DNA of 64,000 nt. Origin: Winogradskyella sp. Its GTDB lineage: Bacteria > Bacteroidota > Bacteroidia > Flavobacteriales > Flavobacteriaceae. This document shows, piece by piece, positions 42,615 to 50,945 of the stretch. Position 1 is the stretch's first letter; each line of letters begins with the position of its first letter. Under the pieces are notes generated by a model. It saw only the letters and a list, made by a program, of their open reading frames with translations. It searched no databases and was not told the origin of the DNA. The stretch covers positions 41,688 to 105,687 of the forward strand of contig NZ_JANQOM010000045.1 of assembly GCF_028289625.1 (NCBI RefSeq). The letters run 5' to 3'. Made by a program: the position numbers and the translations under genes.

Positions 42615-44395
42615 ATAGAACAGTCAATATAAATTTAGCAGGTATATTCTTCCATATAGACGAAGATGCATATCTTAAATTATCACGCTATCTTGAGGCT
42701 ATAAAACGTTCATTTACAGACTCTCAGGGCCGTTCGGAAATTATAGCTGATATTGAAGCACGTATCGCTGAGCTATTTTCAGAACGCATACAAAACGAAA
42801 AACAAGTAGTGGGCATAAAACTTGTCGATGAAGTTATTGCCATTATGGGACAACCAGAGGATTACCTAGTCGATGATGAAATCTTTGAAGATGAGCCGAG
42901 ACCTAAAACATCTTACAGTTCTAGACCTACAAAAAAGCTATTCAGGGATACGGACAACTCGTACATAGGTGGTGTTTCTGCTGGTTTAAGCCATTATTTT
43001 GGTATAGACGCTCTATGGATGCGATTGATCTGGTTATTGTTAGCCATCGGATCTGGAGGCACATTTATTTTCATATACCTTATCTTCTGGGCATTAGTCC
43101 CAGAAGCAAGGACCACGGCCGAAAAGCTTACCATGACTGGTGATCCTGTGAACATCAGTAACATTGAAAAAAAAATTAAAGACGGCATTGATTCAGTCTC
43201 AGAAACTGTAAGAAATGTCGATTTTAAAAAACAAGGTGAGAAAATAAAGGAAGGGTTTGATAATGTTTCAGATAATATATCCGAAAAGGTAAAAAGTGTA
43301 GATTTTCAAAAACAAGGCAACCGTATAAAATCAAGCTCTCAAACCTTTTTCGATACGATAGGTAACATTTTAATGTTCTTTCTAAAAGTAGCGGCTAAGT
43401 TTATTGGTGTTATACTAATTATTGTCGGAATTAGCACATTGATATCCTTAATCGTAGCACTATTTACAGTTGGTATTACTGATTTTATAGATTTTCCTGG
43501 ATTAGATATCCTATATGTGACTAATGCCGCTAATATTCCGTTTTGGTTAATTTCGATGCTTGTATTTTTTGCCGTAGGAATTCCATTCTTCTTTGTGTTC
43601 TATCTAGGTTTGAAAATCCTTGTGAACAACCTGAAGTCAATAGGAAACGTCGCTAAATTCACTTTACTAGGACTTTGGTTAATGGCTATTATAGGCATAG
43701 TGGTAATTGGCGTAAGACAAGCTACAGAACATGCATTTGAAGCTAAGGTGTCTGACAAGAGTGAATTAAATGTAGTAGCTAGTGATACGCTGACCTTAAC
43801 TAGTGTTGGATTAGACAATTATAATAGTTATCGTTATAATAGCAACGGTTATCTCAGAATCATAGAAGACGACAATGGACGAAGTCTGGTTTCGACAAAC
43901 GTTAGATTTGTAGTAAGATCAACAACAGACTCTATTGCTTCAATATCTATAGATAAAGAAGCAGCTGGGAGAAATTACGATAGAGCAAAACAACGTGCTG
44001 AAAACATTAATTACAGTTATCAATTAACCGATAACACGTTGCGACTAGATAAGTTTCTTCAAACGGATATTGAAAATAAGTTTAGTGAACAAGAAGTTAG
44101 GGTAACCCTTTATGTGCCTGAAGGCACAATTATATACTTAGACAAGAAGTTCACTAGATCTTGGAGATACAGCTACTTAAGGTATGGTAATAATTTACTT
44201 AACAACATGAAATATGGCAACTATTACCAAGTAACAAAAGATGCTGTTGAATGTCTCGATTGTGAAGAGGAAAAAAAAGTGGAGACAGATGAAACCTCAA
44301 CGACAGAATCGTCGTCTAATGACGAAAAGCCAGAAGTACGTCTTAAGATAAATGAGGATGGCGTAGATCTCGAAGTGAATGATGATGACAATTGA
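42611..44395 (+). CDS. PspC domain-containing membrane protein
   Basis: A 594-aa inner-membrane protein. The N-terminal ~95 residues form an acidic cytosolic domain (VNINLAGIFFHIDEDAYLKLSRYLEAIKR and EIIADIEARIAELF). The PspC domain is at about 98-165 (KLFRDTDNSYIGGVSAGLSHYFGIDALWMRLIWLLLAI, one helix). A linker with two NVDFKKQGxxIK-like repeats follows, then three more helices (about 250-370). The C-terminal extracytoplasmic part is beta-rich and ends in a very acidic tail (DETSTTESSSNDEKPEV). PspC relatives sense or buffer envelope stress. Likely partner of the PadR regulator and the GIN proteins downstream. Confidence 0.9.
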   Translation: MNRTVNINLAGIFFHIDEDAYLKLSRYLEAIKRSFTDSQGRSEIIADIEARIAELFSERIQNEKQVVGIKLVDEVIAIMGQPEDYLVDDEIFEDEPRPKTSYSSRPTKKLFRDTDNSYIGGVSAGLSHYFGIDALWMRLIWLLLAIGSGGTFIFIYLIFWALVPEARTTAEKLTMTGDPVNISNIEKKIKDGIDSVSETVRNVDFKKQGEKIKEGFDNVSDNISEKVKSVDFQKQGNRIKSSSQTFFDTIGNILMFFLKVAAKFIGVILIIVGISTLISLIVALFTVGITDFIDFPGLDILYVTNAANIPFWLISMLVFFAVGIPFFFVFYLGLKILVNNLKSIGNVAKFTLLGLWLMAIIGIVVIGVRQATEHAFEAKVSDKSELNVVASDTLTLTSVGLDNYNSYRYNSNGYLRIIEDDNGRSLVSTNVRFVVRSTTDSIASISIDKEAAGRNYDRAKQRAENINYSYQLTDNTLRLDKFLQTDIENKFSEQEVRVTLYVPEGTIIYLDKKFTRSWRYSYLRYGNNLLNNMKYGNYYQVTKDAVECLDCEEEKKVETDETSTTESSSNDEKPEVRLKINEDGVDLEVNDDDN

Positions 44396-44478
44396 AGGTA
44401 ACAATTCAACAGTTCGGTAATAATTACTATAAATCAATCAAAAACCAACAGATATTTGTAGGGTAATCAATCAAAAAA

Positions 44479-45279
44479 ATGAACCAATCAATCAAATCAC
44501 TTTTGCTAGGCAGTATCGGATTACTTATGTTATCCGGTACTGTTTCGGCGCAGGTGGACAAAAGCTCTAAATTATTTAAAGCATTAAAGTCAAAAGATAG
44601 TATCCTATTTAAAATAGGCTTTAATAAGTGTGAAATTGAACGGAGTGCTGAATTAATGTTCGATGATTTAGAATTCTATCACGATAAAGGTGGTATTACA
44701 AACTCGAAACAAGAATTTGTTGATATTATGAACAATGGTATTTGCAAATCGGGAAACAAAGAAAAGATTTACAGATTTCTTGTTGAAGAAAGCTTGGAGG
44801 TGTTTCCAATGTACAACAATGGTAAACTCTATGGAGCATTACAAAATGGGAAGCATTTCTTTTCCCCTGATAAGCATATGACCTTTGATAAGAGTGATAA
44901 TTACGCTTTGTTTTCGCATTTATGGCTGTTAGATGATGGTGAATGGAAGCTAAAACGCGTGATAAGTTATAATCATGCTTCAAAAGAGATTGAAAAAGAC
45001 TTAAAGGCAGTTACAATATCGAACACGCTTTTAGAGTCCTATTCAGGGAATTACAAAGCCCCAAACACTGGTGATGTTAAAATTACGATAGATGGAAAGA
45101 GCCTTAGTATAAATGCTGGACAAATGTCAGCAACCATCGTAGCAATTTCCGAAAACATCTTTAAACATCCCAAAGCACCCTTGACCTTTGAATTCGTGAA
45201 AAATGAAAAAGGAGACATCGAAAAAATTATAGTTAGAGAAAATGATAAAATAGTGGAAGAAGCCACAAAAATCAAATAA
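44479..45279 (+). CDS. Secreted NTF2-like (DUF4440) protein with DUF3471-like C-terminus
   Basis: A 266-aa exported protein with signal peptide to about residue 25 (LLMLSGTVSA). Residues 30-160 resemble a nuclear-transport-factor-2-like fold (LFKALKSKDSILFKIGFNKCEIE, ELMFDDLEFYHDKGGIT, HLWLLDDGEWKLKRVISYNH). Residues 175-262 resemble DUF3471 (LESYSGNYKAPNTGDVKITIDGKSLSI and FEFVKNEKGDIEKIIV). No catalytic residues assigned; a binding role is plausible. Middle of the PspC operon. Confidence 0.75.
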   Translation: MNQSIKSLLLGSIGLLMLSGTVSAQVDKSSKLFKALKSKDSILFKIGFNKCEIERSAELMFDDLEFYHDKGGITNSKQEFVDIMNNGICKSGNKEKIYRFLVEESLEVFPMYNNGKLYGALQNGKHFFSPDKHMTFDKSDNYALFSHLWLLDDGEWKLKRVISYNHASKEIEKDLKAVTISNTLLESYSGNYKAPNTGDVKITIDGKSLSINAGQMSATIVAISENIFKHPKAPLTFEFVKNEKGDIEKIIVRENDKIVEEATKIK

Positions 45280-45305
45280 TAAAATCAATCTTAAAACCTA
45301 AAAAA

Positions 45306-46028
45306 ATGAGCACACTAGTTAGAATTGTAGTCACCAGCATTTTAAGTATCTTAATGCTATCCTGTAACATTTCCTTTGGACCAGGTATTGATGGTGACAG
45401 AAATGTAGTCGTACAAGACAGACCTATTTCAAGCGACTTTGAATCTATTAAAGTTAGCCAAGGTTTAGACCTTTACATTACCCAAAGTAATGAGGTAGCA
45501 TTAACCGTTGAAGCAGATGAAAACTTGCACGAGTTAATTATGACCGAAGTAGAAAATGGTGTATTAAATATTTACACCAAAGAAAATATTAGAAGAGCGG
45601 CTTCTAGAAAAATTAAACTAAATATTTCGGATATAGCTGCAATAAAAGCTACAAGTGGTAGCGATGTCTTTTCTACCAATACGATTGAAGTCGATGAATT
45701 AGAACTTAATTGTACAAGTGGAGCCGATATAAAGTTAGATGTTAAAACAGAAACGTTAAATTGCCATTCTACAAGTGGAAGTGATATAAAACTCAGTGGT
45801 ACAACAACGATGTTAATAGCAGAAGCTACGAGTGGTAGTGATATTGAAGCATCAAACCTAAAAGCTGTGACCTCTAAGGTTAAAGCCTCCAGTGGTGCAG
45901 ATATTTCAGTTAATACTTCAAAAGAATTGACCGCAAGGGCAACCAGCGGTGCAGATATTAGATATTCGGGAAACCCAGAAAAAGTAGATAAGTCTGATAG
46001 CTCTTCTGGAAGTGTTAGAGGCAACTAG
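45306..46028 (+). CDS. GIN-domain (DUF2807) lipoprotein, first paralogue
   Basis: A 240-aa lipoprotein (ILMLSC, Cys near residue 19). The GIN region starts GDRNVVVQDRPISSDFESIKVSQGLDLYI. From about residue 110 a right-handed beta-helix is built of repeats of about 20 residues carrying [TS]SG[SA]D[IV], at least six times. GIN-domain proteins accompany PspC proteins in Bacteroidota and probably act in the periplasm. A second, more divergent GIN gene follows after the TraB-like gene. Confidence 0.88.
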   Translation: MSTLVRIVVTSILSILMLSCNISFGPGIDGDRNVVVQDRPISSDFESIKVSQGLDLYITQSNEVALTVEADENLHELIMTEVENGVLNIYTKENIRRAASRKIKLNISDIAAIKATSGSDVFSTNTIEVDELELNCTSGADIKLDVKTETLNCHSTSGSDIKLSGTTTMLIAEATSGSDIEASNLKAVTSKVKASSGADISVNTSKELTARATSGADIRYSGNPEKVDKSDSSSGSVRGN

Positions 46029-46050
46029 GTAAGGCTTAAGAAAAGAGACA

Positions 46051-46908
46051 ATGCTCAAAAAGGTATTTCAATTCCTTTTGCTTTTCATTCTTACTGTCTT
46101 TATACTTTTTTATTTCAATGTAATCTGGAGATCTCCATCTTACTATAAAACTAAAAAGCAAGTAGAGTTAACCACTTCTATAATGGATATGGCAACCTAC
46201 ATGAAAGTAGTTAATGAACATAGAAGGCCATACATCTACACGTTAGATGCAAAGTCTGGTGGAAAAGTAATCATCGTTGGCGTAGAGCACACAAACAATC
46301 CCAATCACAGCCAATTTGATTCTATAAGGTTGTATTGGAAACAACATAAACCAACCATTGCACTAGTTGAAGGTCGGTTAGGCTTTTTCTTTAAATGGAT
46401 TCATGACCCAATCGAAAAATATGGAGAAAGCGGGTTAACTTCTATGTTAGCAAAAACAGACAATGTAGATTTATATACTTGGGAACCATCACGAGAAGAT
46501 GAAATTAAAATGCTGATTAATAAGTACTCACCTAAGAAACTGGCAATGTTTTATTCGTTAAGGCCCTTTTTCCAATTGCCTGATAACGAAAAAAATGAAG
46601 ATAATCTCCAAGCTTTAATAGACGAACGAACTAAGTATGAAGCATTAGAAGGATCAATTACAACATGGCAAGAAATCGATAGCATATGGAAAATTGATTT
46701 TCCTAATTTAAACTGGAAAACATTTAAATCTGGCTATGGCTATCCTGGCTACCTACACGATATATGGAATGACTCTAATTTAGCAAGAGATAAACATATG
46801 ATAGACATCATTGCCGAACAAGTTAATATTGGTCAAAAAATTTTTGTTACTATGGGGTCAAGCCACGCCCCAAGAATAGAAAACGCATTAAAAAGCGTTA
46901 TTGAATAA
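46051..46908 (+). CDS. TraB/TIKI-like protein with N-terminal membrane anchor
   Basis: A 285-aa protein with one N-terminal hydrophobic segment (about residues 5-24). The rest carries the two GxxH motifs of the TraB/TIKI superfamily: GVEH (77-80) in KVIIVGVEHTNN and GSSH (269-272) in FVTMGSSHAP. An ALVEGRLG segment with a conserved Glu lies between. TIKI-type members are metal-dependent proteases; other members have no proven activity. It sits between two GIN genes, so it probably works in the same envelope module. The family call is inferred from motifs only. Confidence 0.6.
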   Translation: MLKKVFQFLLLFILTVFILFYFNVIWRSPSYYKTKKQVELTTSIMDMATYMKVVNEHRRPYIYTLDAKSGGKVIIVGVEHTNNPNHSQFDSIRLYWKQHKPTIALVEGRLGFFFKWIHDPIEKYGESGLTSMLAKTDNVDLYTWEPSREDEIKMLINKYSPKKLAMFYSLRPFFQLPDNEKNEDNLQALIDERTKYEALEGSITTWQEIDSIWKIDFPNLNWKTFKSGYGYPGYLHDIWNDSNLARDKHMIDIIAEQVNIGQKIFVTMGSSHAPRIENALKSVIE

Positions 46909-46961
46909 TCATATTAACCACAATAATTGAGCTTTAAGTAATTAAAAACCAGTCAATTAAT

Positions 46962-47000
46962 AACCGCCTTAAATTCTTTATAGAGTTTGGGGCGGTTTTT
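46962..47000 (+). terminator. Terminator after the TraB/TIKI-like gene
   Basis: AACCGCCTTAAATTC pairs imperfectly with GAGTTTGGGGCGGTT (several G-U pairs) around a 6-nt loop, then a T run. It separates the second GIN gene from the operon. Confidence 0.65.
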
Positions 47001-47003
47001 GTA

Positions 47004-47011
47004 TATCTTTG
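47004..47011 (+). promoter_or_regulatory. Possible -7 element for the second GIN gene
   Basis: TATCTTTG fits TAnnTTTG. A TTTG at 46986-46989 is only 14 nt upstream, closer than usual. Leader would be about 60 nt. Confidence 0.25.
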
Positions 47012-47079
47012 TTTGAAGCCTTTAAAGTGACATTAGCATTGATTTGTGTCCTACTTTATAGTACAATAAAGATATACAA

Positions 47080-47910
47080 ATGAAAAACGTATTGCTTATT
47101 CTGGTCGTAATGGTGGTGACTTCATCAACCATTATAGCGCAAGAAAAAATAAAAGGTGATAGAAATGTAACTATTCGACAGACCTATATTGACGATTTTA
47201 ATACCATTGTCGTTGATGGAGACTTTTCTATTGAAATTGTCTATAACAGCAAACCTTCTGTTAATATAGAGACTGATGACAACTTACATGATGTTATACA
47301 ATTTGATGTTGTTGATGGTGTACTCACTTTTGTAGAAACGGTGCGTATCACATCAAAGAAACGACTTAATATTACCGTAAACTATGGAGACGCTTTACAA
47401 CATATAGAAACTCGCGGTGATGGAGAAATTAGATCATTAACATCTATGGAACTTGGTGACGCTACGTTAACCACTTCTGGTAACTCTAGAGCTTATTTAA
47501 ACATAAAATCTAAAAACTTTGTTTACAAGAGCTCTGGAAAATCAAAAACACGATTAAACCTCACGGCAGATTCTACCAAGATTGAATTAAGCGATAACAG
47601 TAAATTAGATGCACTTATTAATAGTAAAGTTGCTAACTTCGATCTATACCAAAGATCTGATGCTGTCATTGAAGGTTCCGCGACAAATGCTTTAATTAGA
47701 CTAGACAACTCAACATATTTTAATGGTCCTAAATTCGATGTTCAAACTATTGATGCTACTTTAGAAGGTAATAGTGACCTTACTATAGAAGCAATAGAAC
47801 AAATTACAATTGCAGCTTCAGGAAACAGTGAAATATATCTTTTTGGCGATCCTGCTATTACAATTACAAGGTTTGAAGATACCGCAAAGCTTCAAAAGAA
47901 AAAGCGATAA
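47080..47910 (+). CDS. GIN-domain (DUF2807) secreted protein, second paralogue
   Basis: A 276-aa exported protein with a signal peptide (to about residue 21, SSTIIAQ), not a lipoprotein. The domain starts KGDRNVTIRQTYIDDFNTIVVDGDFSIEI, which aligns with the first paralogue (GDRNVVVQDRPI...). A repetitive beta-helix follows (GNSRAYLNIKSK, SGKSKTRLNLTADS, SDNSKLDALINSK). The last residues are basic (KLQKKKR). It has its own leader and terminator. Confidence 0.87.
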   Translation: MKNVLLILVVMVVTSSTIIAQEKIKGDRNVTIRQTYIDDFNTIVVDGDFSIEIVYNSKPSVNIETDDNLHDVIQFDVVDGVLTFVETVRITSKKRLNITVNYGDALQHIETRGDGEIRSLTSMELGDATLTTSGNSRAYLNIKSKNFVYKSSGKSKTRLNLTADSTKIELSDNSKLDALINSKVANFDLYQRSDAVIEGSATNALIRLDNSTYFNGPKFDVQTIDATLEGNSDLTIEAIEQITIAASGNSEIYLFGDPAITITRFEDTAKLQKKKR

Positions 47911-47924
47911 AAAAGAAACAATAA

Positions 47925-47953
47925 AAAAGCCGAAGCGATACACTTCGGCTTTT
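47925..47953. terminator. Bidirectional terminator between the GIN gene and trxB
   Basis: A perfect 11-bp stem (AAAAGCCGAAG / CTTCGGCTTTT) with a 7-nt loop and A/T runs on both sides, serving the two convergent genes. Confidence 0.88.
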
Positions 47954-47971
47954 GTCTTTGTATAAATGGTA

Positions 47972-48955
47972 TTAATTATAGGTTGAAGTAGACACTTCAA
48001 AATCAGCTTCTTTTGCTGCTAGGTAGCGCTCAGCATCTAAAGCAGCCATACAACCTGTTCCAGCTGCTGTAACAGCTTGTCTATAGACATGGTCTGCTGC
48101 ATCTCCACTTACAAATACACCTTCCACATTAGTTTTACTGGTTCCTGGTTCGGCATTAATAATATAGCCAGTCTCATCCAAATCTAAATAATCTTTAAAA
48201 ATATCAGTATTAGGTTTATGACCAATGGCTACAAAAAATCCCGTCGCTGGAATTTCAAAAATATCTCCTGTGATATTATTCTTGGCTTTAACTCCTGTAA
48301 CAACCTGTCCATCTCCTAAAACCTCTTCCGTTTCAGTATTAAACAAAATTTCGATATTCTCGGTATTCTTAACACGACTTTGCATAATTTTTGAAGCACG
48401 CATCTCATCGCGTCTCACCAACATAGTCACTTTTTCACAAAGCTTAGATAGATAATGTGCCTCTTCACAAGCAGAATCCCCTGCGCCAACAATCACTACC
48501 TCCTGATTTCTGTAAAAGAATCCGTCACAAACCGCACAGGCAGAAACTCCACCCCCTAGTTGTAAATATTTTTGTTCGGACGGTAAGCCCAAATACTTAG
48601 CTGAGGCACCAGTAGAGATAATTACAGTAGATGCATGTATTTCTATTTCATCATTAACCCATACCTTATGAATATCACCAGAAAAATCAACTTTAGTCAC
48701 CCAACCATGGCGCACATCAGTACCAAAACGCTCAGCTTGCTTTTGCAATTGAATCATCATTTCTGGTCCTGTAATCCCATCGGGATAACCCGGAAAATTC
48801 TCAACATCATTAGTCGTGGTTAACTGACCTCCTGGCTGCTCACCTTGGTATAAAACAGGAGCCATATTTGCTCTAGCAGCATAAATAGCTGCAGTATAAC
48901 CAGCAGGTCCCGAACCTATTATCAAACATTTTATTTTTTCAATCGTATCAGACAT
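47972..48955 (-). CDS. trxB: Thioredoxin-disulfide reductase
   Basis: A 327-aa FAD/NADPH flavoenzyme that reduces thioredoxin in the cytoplasm. It has the FAD motif IIGSGPAGYTAAIYAARA (near residue 12), the redox centre Cys140-Ala-Val-Cys143 in SACAVCDGF, the NADPH motif VVIVGAGDSACEEA (near 153) and a second FAD segment GVFVSGDAADHVYRQ near 285. Standard length. Monocistronic. Confidence 0.96.
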   Translation of the reverse strand: MSDTIEKIKCLIIGSGPAGYTAAIYAARANMAPVLYQGEQPGGQLTTTNDVENFPGYPDGITGPEMMIQLQKQAERFGTDVRHGWVTKVDFSGDIHKVWVNDEIEIHASTVIISTGASAKYLGLPSEQKYLQLGGGVSACAVCDGFFYRNQEVVIVGAGDSACEEAHYLSKLCEKVTMLVRRDEMRASKIMQSRVKNTENIEILFNTETEEVLGDGQVVTGVKAKNNITGDIFEIPATGFFVAIGHKPNTDIFKDYLDLDETGYIINAEPGTSKTNVEGVFVSGDAADHVYRQAVTAAGTGCMAALDAERYLAAKEADFEVSTSTYN

Positions 48956-48977
48956 ATGCTTCTTATTTATTCCTCAA

Positions 48978-48985
48978 CAAAAGTA
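48978..48985 (-). promoter_or_regulatory. Possible -7 element for trxB
   Basis: TACTTTTG on the minus strand fits TAnnTTTG and gives a leader of about 16 nt. No matching -33. Confidence 0.35.
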
Positions 48986-49115
48986 GGTTTTTTGTATAAA
49001 TCCTTACATAGAAGTTATTAACACTGACTATGGCGTTATAAAATATCTAAATTGCTTTAATATCTCAATATAATTTATTAATTTTTAAGTGTTTAATAGC
49101 TAACACCACTCAATC

Positions 49116-49595
49116 ATGAAAGCATATATTCTTATTTTCGGCCTAGCTCTTTTAACATTATCATCTTGTAAAGATGCAGAAGCAAGTGCTACAATTACTG
49201 ACGAAACTGAAGTAGAAGAAGCTACAGTAAAAAATGGTTTAAAAGGTGCCTGGGAACTAAAAGGATTTTATAATTATAAAGACAATGTCGTAGTAGACTC
49301 ATTTTCTAATAGCGCTATTTCTAGACAGGTAAAGATGTATACAGACACCAAGGTAATGTGGTGCAAGCTTCTAAAAACAGATTCCATCGAGTTTTTTGGT
49401 TATGGATCCTATACCTATGAAGATGGCATACTCACAGAGACCTTAGAATTTGGATCCGCATTTATGAACGACGTTATAGAAGAACAACAGGAATTCACAT
49501 TTCAATTTGAATTAGAGCCAAATCGATTTGAACAAATAGAAATCGATGAAGATGGCAATAGAGTCTATTCAGAAAACTATGTTAGGATAGAATAA
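49116..49595 (+). CDS. Lipocalin-like lipoprotein, 159 aa
   Basis: A 159-aa exported lipoprotein (LLTLSSCK, Cys18) with an acidic linker and a small beta-rich domain (about residues 40-159: LKGAWELKGFYNY, VKMYTDTKVMWCKL, GSYTYEDGILTETLEFG). The GAWEL start and strand pattern resemble lipocalin-like domains of Bacteroidota lipoproteins; no specific ligand is known. Its stop codon lies in the left copy of the 8-bp target duplication of the IS, so the protein is intact. Confidence 0.75.
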   Translation: MKAYILIFGLALLTLSSCKDAEASATITDETEVEEATVKNGLKGAWELKGFYNYKDNVVVDSFSNSAISRQVKMYTDTKVMWCKLLKTDSIEFFGYGSYTYEDGILTETLEFGSAFMNDVIEEQQEFTFQFELEPNRFEQIEIDEDGNRVYSENYVRIE

Positions 49596-49600
49596 AAAAT
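49593..49600. repeat. Target-site duplication, left copy
   Basis: TAAAAAAT, identical to 50938-50945 on the other side of the IS element. It contains the TAA stop of the lipoprotein gene. Confidence 0.9.
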
Positions 49601-49624
49601 CGCACCTATCCCTATAACGGATAA
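49601..49624 (+). repeat. IS terminal inverted repeat, left
   Basis: Begins CGCACCTATCCCTATAA and pairs with 50914-50937, with one mismatch at position 18. Confidence 0.93.
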
Positions 49625-49718
49625 GTTTTTTTAGGGTTAATATTTATTTTCATTCTTGCTTTCTTTTAAATATTCTTTTTACGGATAATAAAACTCTTGA
49701 AACGCTTAATTTTATCAA

Positions 49719-49862
49719 ATGATTACTTCAAATCTTTGTAAAGGCAATTTTTGTCTTTACACGAGAGCGACAAGTACACAAGGTAATATTGTAGCTATTT
49801 TCACAGGAATTACAATATTAGCAACCGCTCTTGTAATCGTAAACAAATCCCTTAACACTTGA
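49719..49862 (+). CDS. Small passenger ORF inside the IS, 47 aa, one membrane segment
   Basis: An ATG-initiated frame of 47 codons antisense in orientation to the transposase but not overlapping it. The product starts MITSNLCKGNFCLYTRATS and continues with a hydrophobic stretch at about residues 23-42 (NIVAIFTGITILATALVIV), a plausible membrane helix, then NKSLNT. A terminator follows nine bases after the stop. No family recognised. It could be a cargo gene, a regulatory peptide, or a chance frame in the non-transposase part of the element. Confidence 0.45.
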   Translation: MITSNLCKGNFCLYTRATSTQGNIVAIFTGITILATALVIVNKSLNT

Positions 49863-49871
49863 TATGGGATT

Positions 49872-49897
49872 AAGAGAGGGCTTTTGCTCTCTCTTTT
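49872..49897 (+). terminator. Terminator inside the IS after the small ORF
   Basis: A 10-bp stem (AAGAGAGGGC / GCTCTCTCTT, one G-U) with a TTTT loop and a short T run. It would end the small-ORF transcript and block transcription from the lipoprotein side into antisense of the transposase. Confidence 0.7.
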
Positions 49898-49914
49898 CGT
49901 TCCAAAAGTTTTAT

Positions 49915-50874
49915 CTATCCATATACTATCTCTTTTACTTCCTTACTGCTCTGTGCTTTCCAATATTCCAGTTCCTTTTCATGCGTCAGGGCGTTTTTCA
50001 GAAACTTTTCAAACTGGTTGCCCTTAAAATTCCTGTGGTTAAACTTCCATTCGTATTCTACCAAATAAAACGGTAGGTATTTCTTGCTGATAGACTTAAA
50101 ATTACCTTTAATACCGTTCTTTACATAAGACCAAAACCCCTCGATGGTATTTACGTGAACCATGCCACGGCTAAACTTTTTCTTGTGGTTTATTTCAAGC
50201 CTTTCAATGTAGGTTTCCAGTTCTTTGTATGAACGGAATCCGTCCGTCACCAAGATAGCGTTTTCTTTCTTTGCATAGGTCTTTAGCATATACAATAGGT
50301 TGCGCTTGGTCAGCTTTTCAATGACTTTCGTCTTTACCTTTCCTTTTCGTTGAACCATTCCAGCTACAGAAACCTTATTAGTTCCACGTCCTCTTTTGTT
50401 GGTTGCGGTCGAAAGGTCGTTAATATTGTCATGAGACTTTGATTTTCGCCGTTTCCTTGCTTTGCCCCCGAAATAGCTTTCGTCCATCTCGATAATGCCG
50501 TTGAGCTTCGTGTCTTTCTGCAACATCCCTATCCTAACTCGCATAGCTGCATAATAAGAGGACTTATAACTACCGCCTACGTTTCTCTTTAGCTCGGCTG
50601 ATGCAATACCAGATTTGCTGTTTAGCATCAAACCTATTATAGTGAACCATTTAGGCAACGGTAAGCGTGTATCTTCAAAAATAGTATCAACAAACACGGA
50701 AAACGACCGTTTACAATTTTTACAGGTATGGCGCAATGGGTCGCTTTTTTGGCGTTTATTGTTCGTGGATTGACAATAAGTGCATTTTACGGTTTTGCCC
50801 CAACGCAACTTTTCCAGTAATTTCAAGCATTTTGCTTGTGTGTTATATTTTTTATTTATTTCTGTTAAAGTCAT
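49915..50874 (-). CDS. IS1595-family (ISXO2-like) transposase
   Basis: A 319-aa DDE-type transposase. The N-terminal zinc ribbon has Cys31, Cys34, Cys51 and Cys54. The ISXO2-like core has the acidic residues in IIEMDESYFGGK (Asp131), ILVTDGFRSYKEL (Asp211) and HVNTIEGFWSYVKNGIKG (Asn242/Glu245). The frame is intact and of normal length. The start lies 39 bases inside the right inverted repeat. Probably functional. Confidence 0.95.
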   Translation of the reverse strand: MTLTEINKKYNTQAKCLKLLEKLRWGKTVKCTYCQSTNNKRQKSDPLRHTCKNCKRSFSVFVDTIFEDTRLPLPKWFTIIGLMLNSKSGIASAELKRNVGGSYKSSYYAAMRVRIGMLQKDTKLNGIIEMDESYFGGKARKRRKSKSHDNINDLSTATNKRGRGTNKVSVAGMVQRKGKVKTKVIEKLTKRNLLYMLKTYAKKENAILVTDGFRSYKELETYIERLEINHKKKFSRGMVHVNTIEGFWSYVKNGIKGNFKSISKKYLPFYLVEYEWKFNHRNFKGNQFEKFLKNALTHEKELEYWKAQSSKEVKEIVYG

Positions 50875-50913
50875 TCGTTTTTCCTTATGTTTACTACAAT
50901 TTAGGTAAATTTA

Positions 50914-50937
50914 TTATCCTTTATAGGGATAGGTGCG
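50914..50937 (-). repeat. IS terminal inverted repeat, right
   Basis: Reverse complement begins CGCACCTATCCCTATAA, as in the left end; 23 of 24 bases match. Confidence 0.93.
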
Positions 50938-50945
50938 TAAAAAAT
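50938..50945. repeat. Target-site duplication, right copy
   Basis: TAAAAAAT, identical to 49593-49600. Its last base is the final base of the sulfatase stop codon (TTA at 50945-50947 on the plus strand). Confidence 0.9.

Larger units (their letters stand above)
49601..50937 (-). mobile_element. IS1595-family insertion sequence, complete
   Basis: A 1337-bp element bounded by 24-bp terminal inverted repeats (49601-49624 and 50914-50937; 23 of 24 match, starting CGCACCTATCCCTATAA). It is flanked by perfect 8-bp duplications, the usual size for this family. It holds an intact ISXO2-like transposase on the minus strand and, in a ~300-bp region beyond the transposase stop, a 47-codon ORF on the plus strand followed by a terminator. 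It inserted between two convergent genes without breaking either. Confidence 0.93.

Noticed and set aside
45572..46024. 150-codon minus-strand frame
   Set aside because: A shadow of the repeated SG[SA]D beta-helix of the GIN gene; repeats keep the opposite frame open.
46986..47011. Full -33/-7 promoter for the second GIN gene
   Set aside because: The -7 match is good, but the spacer is only 14 nt and the -33 overlaps a terminator stem; kept only as a weak -7 candidate.
49864..50076. 70-codon plus-strand frame in the IS
   Set aside because: It runs through the internal terminator and antisense to the transposase end; the frame at 49719-49862 is better supported.
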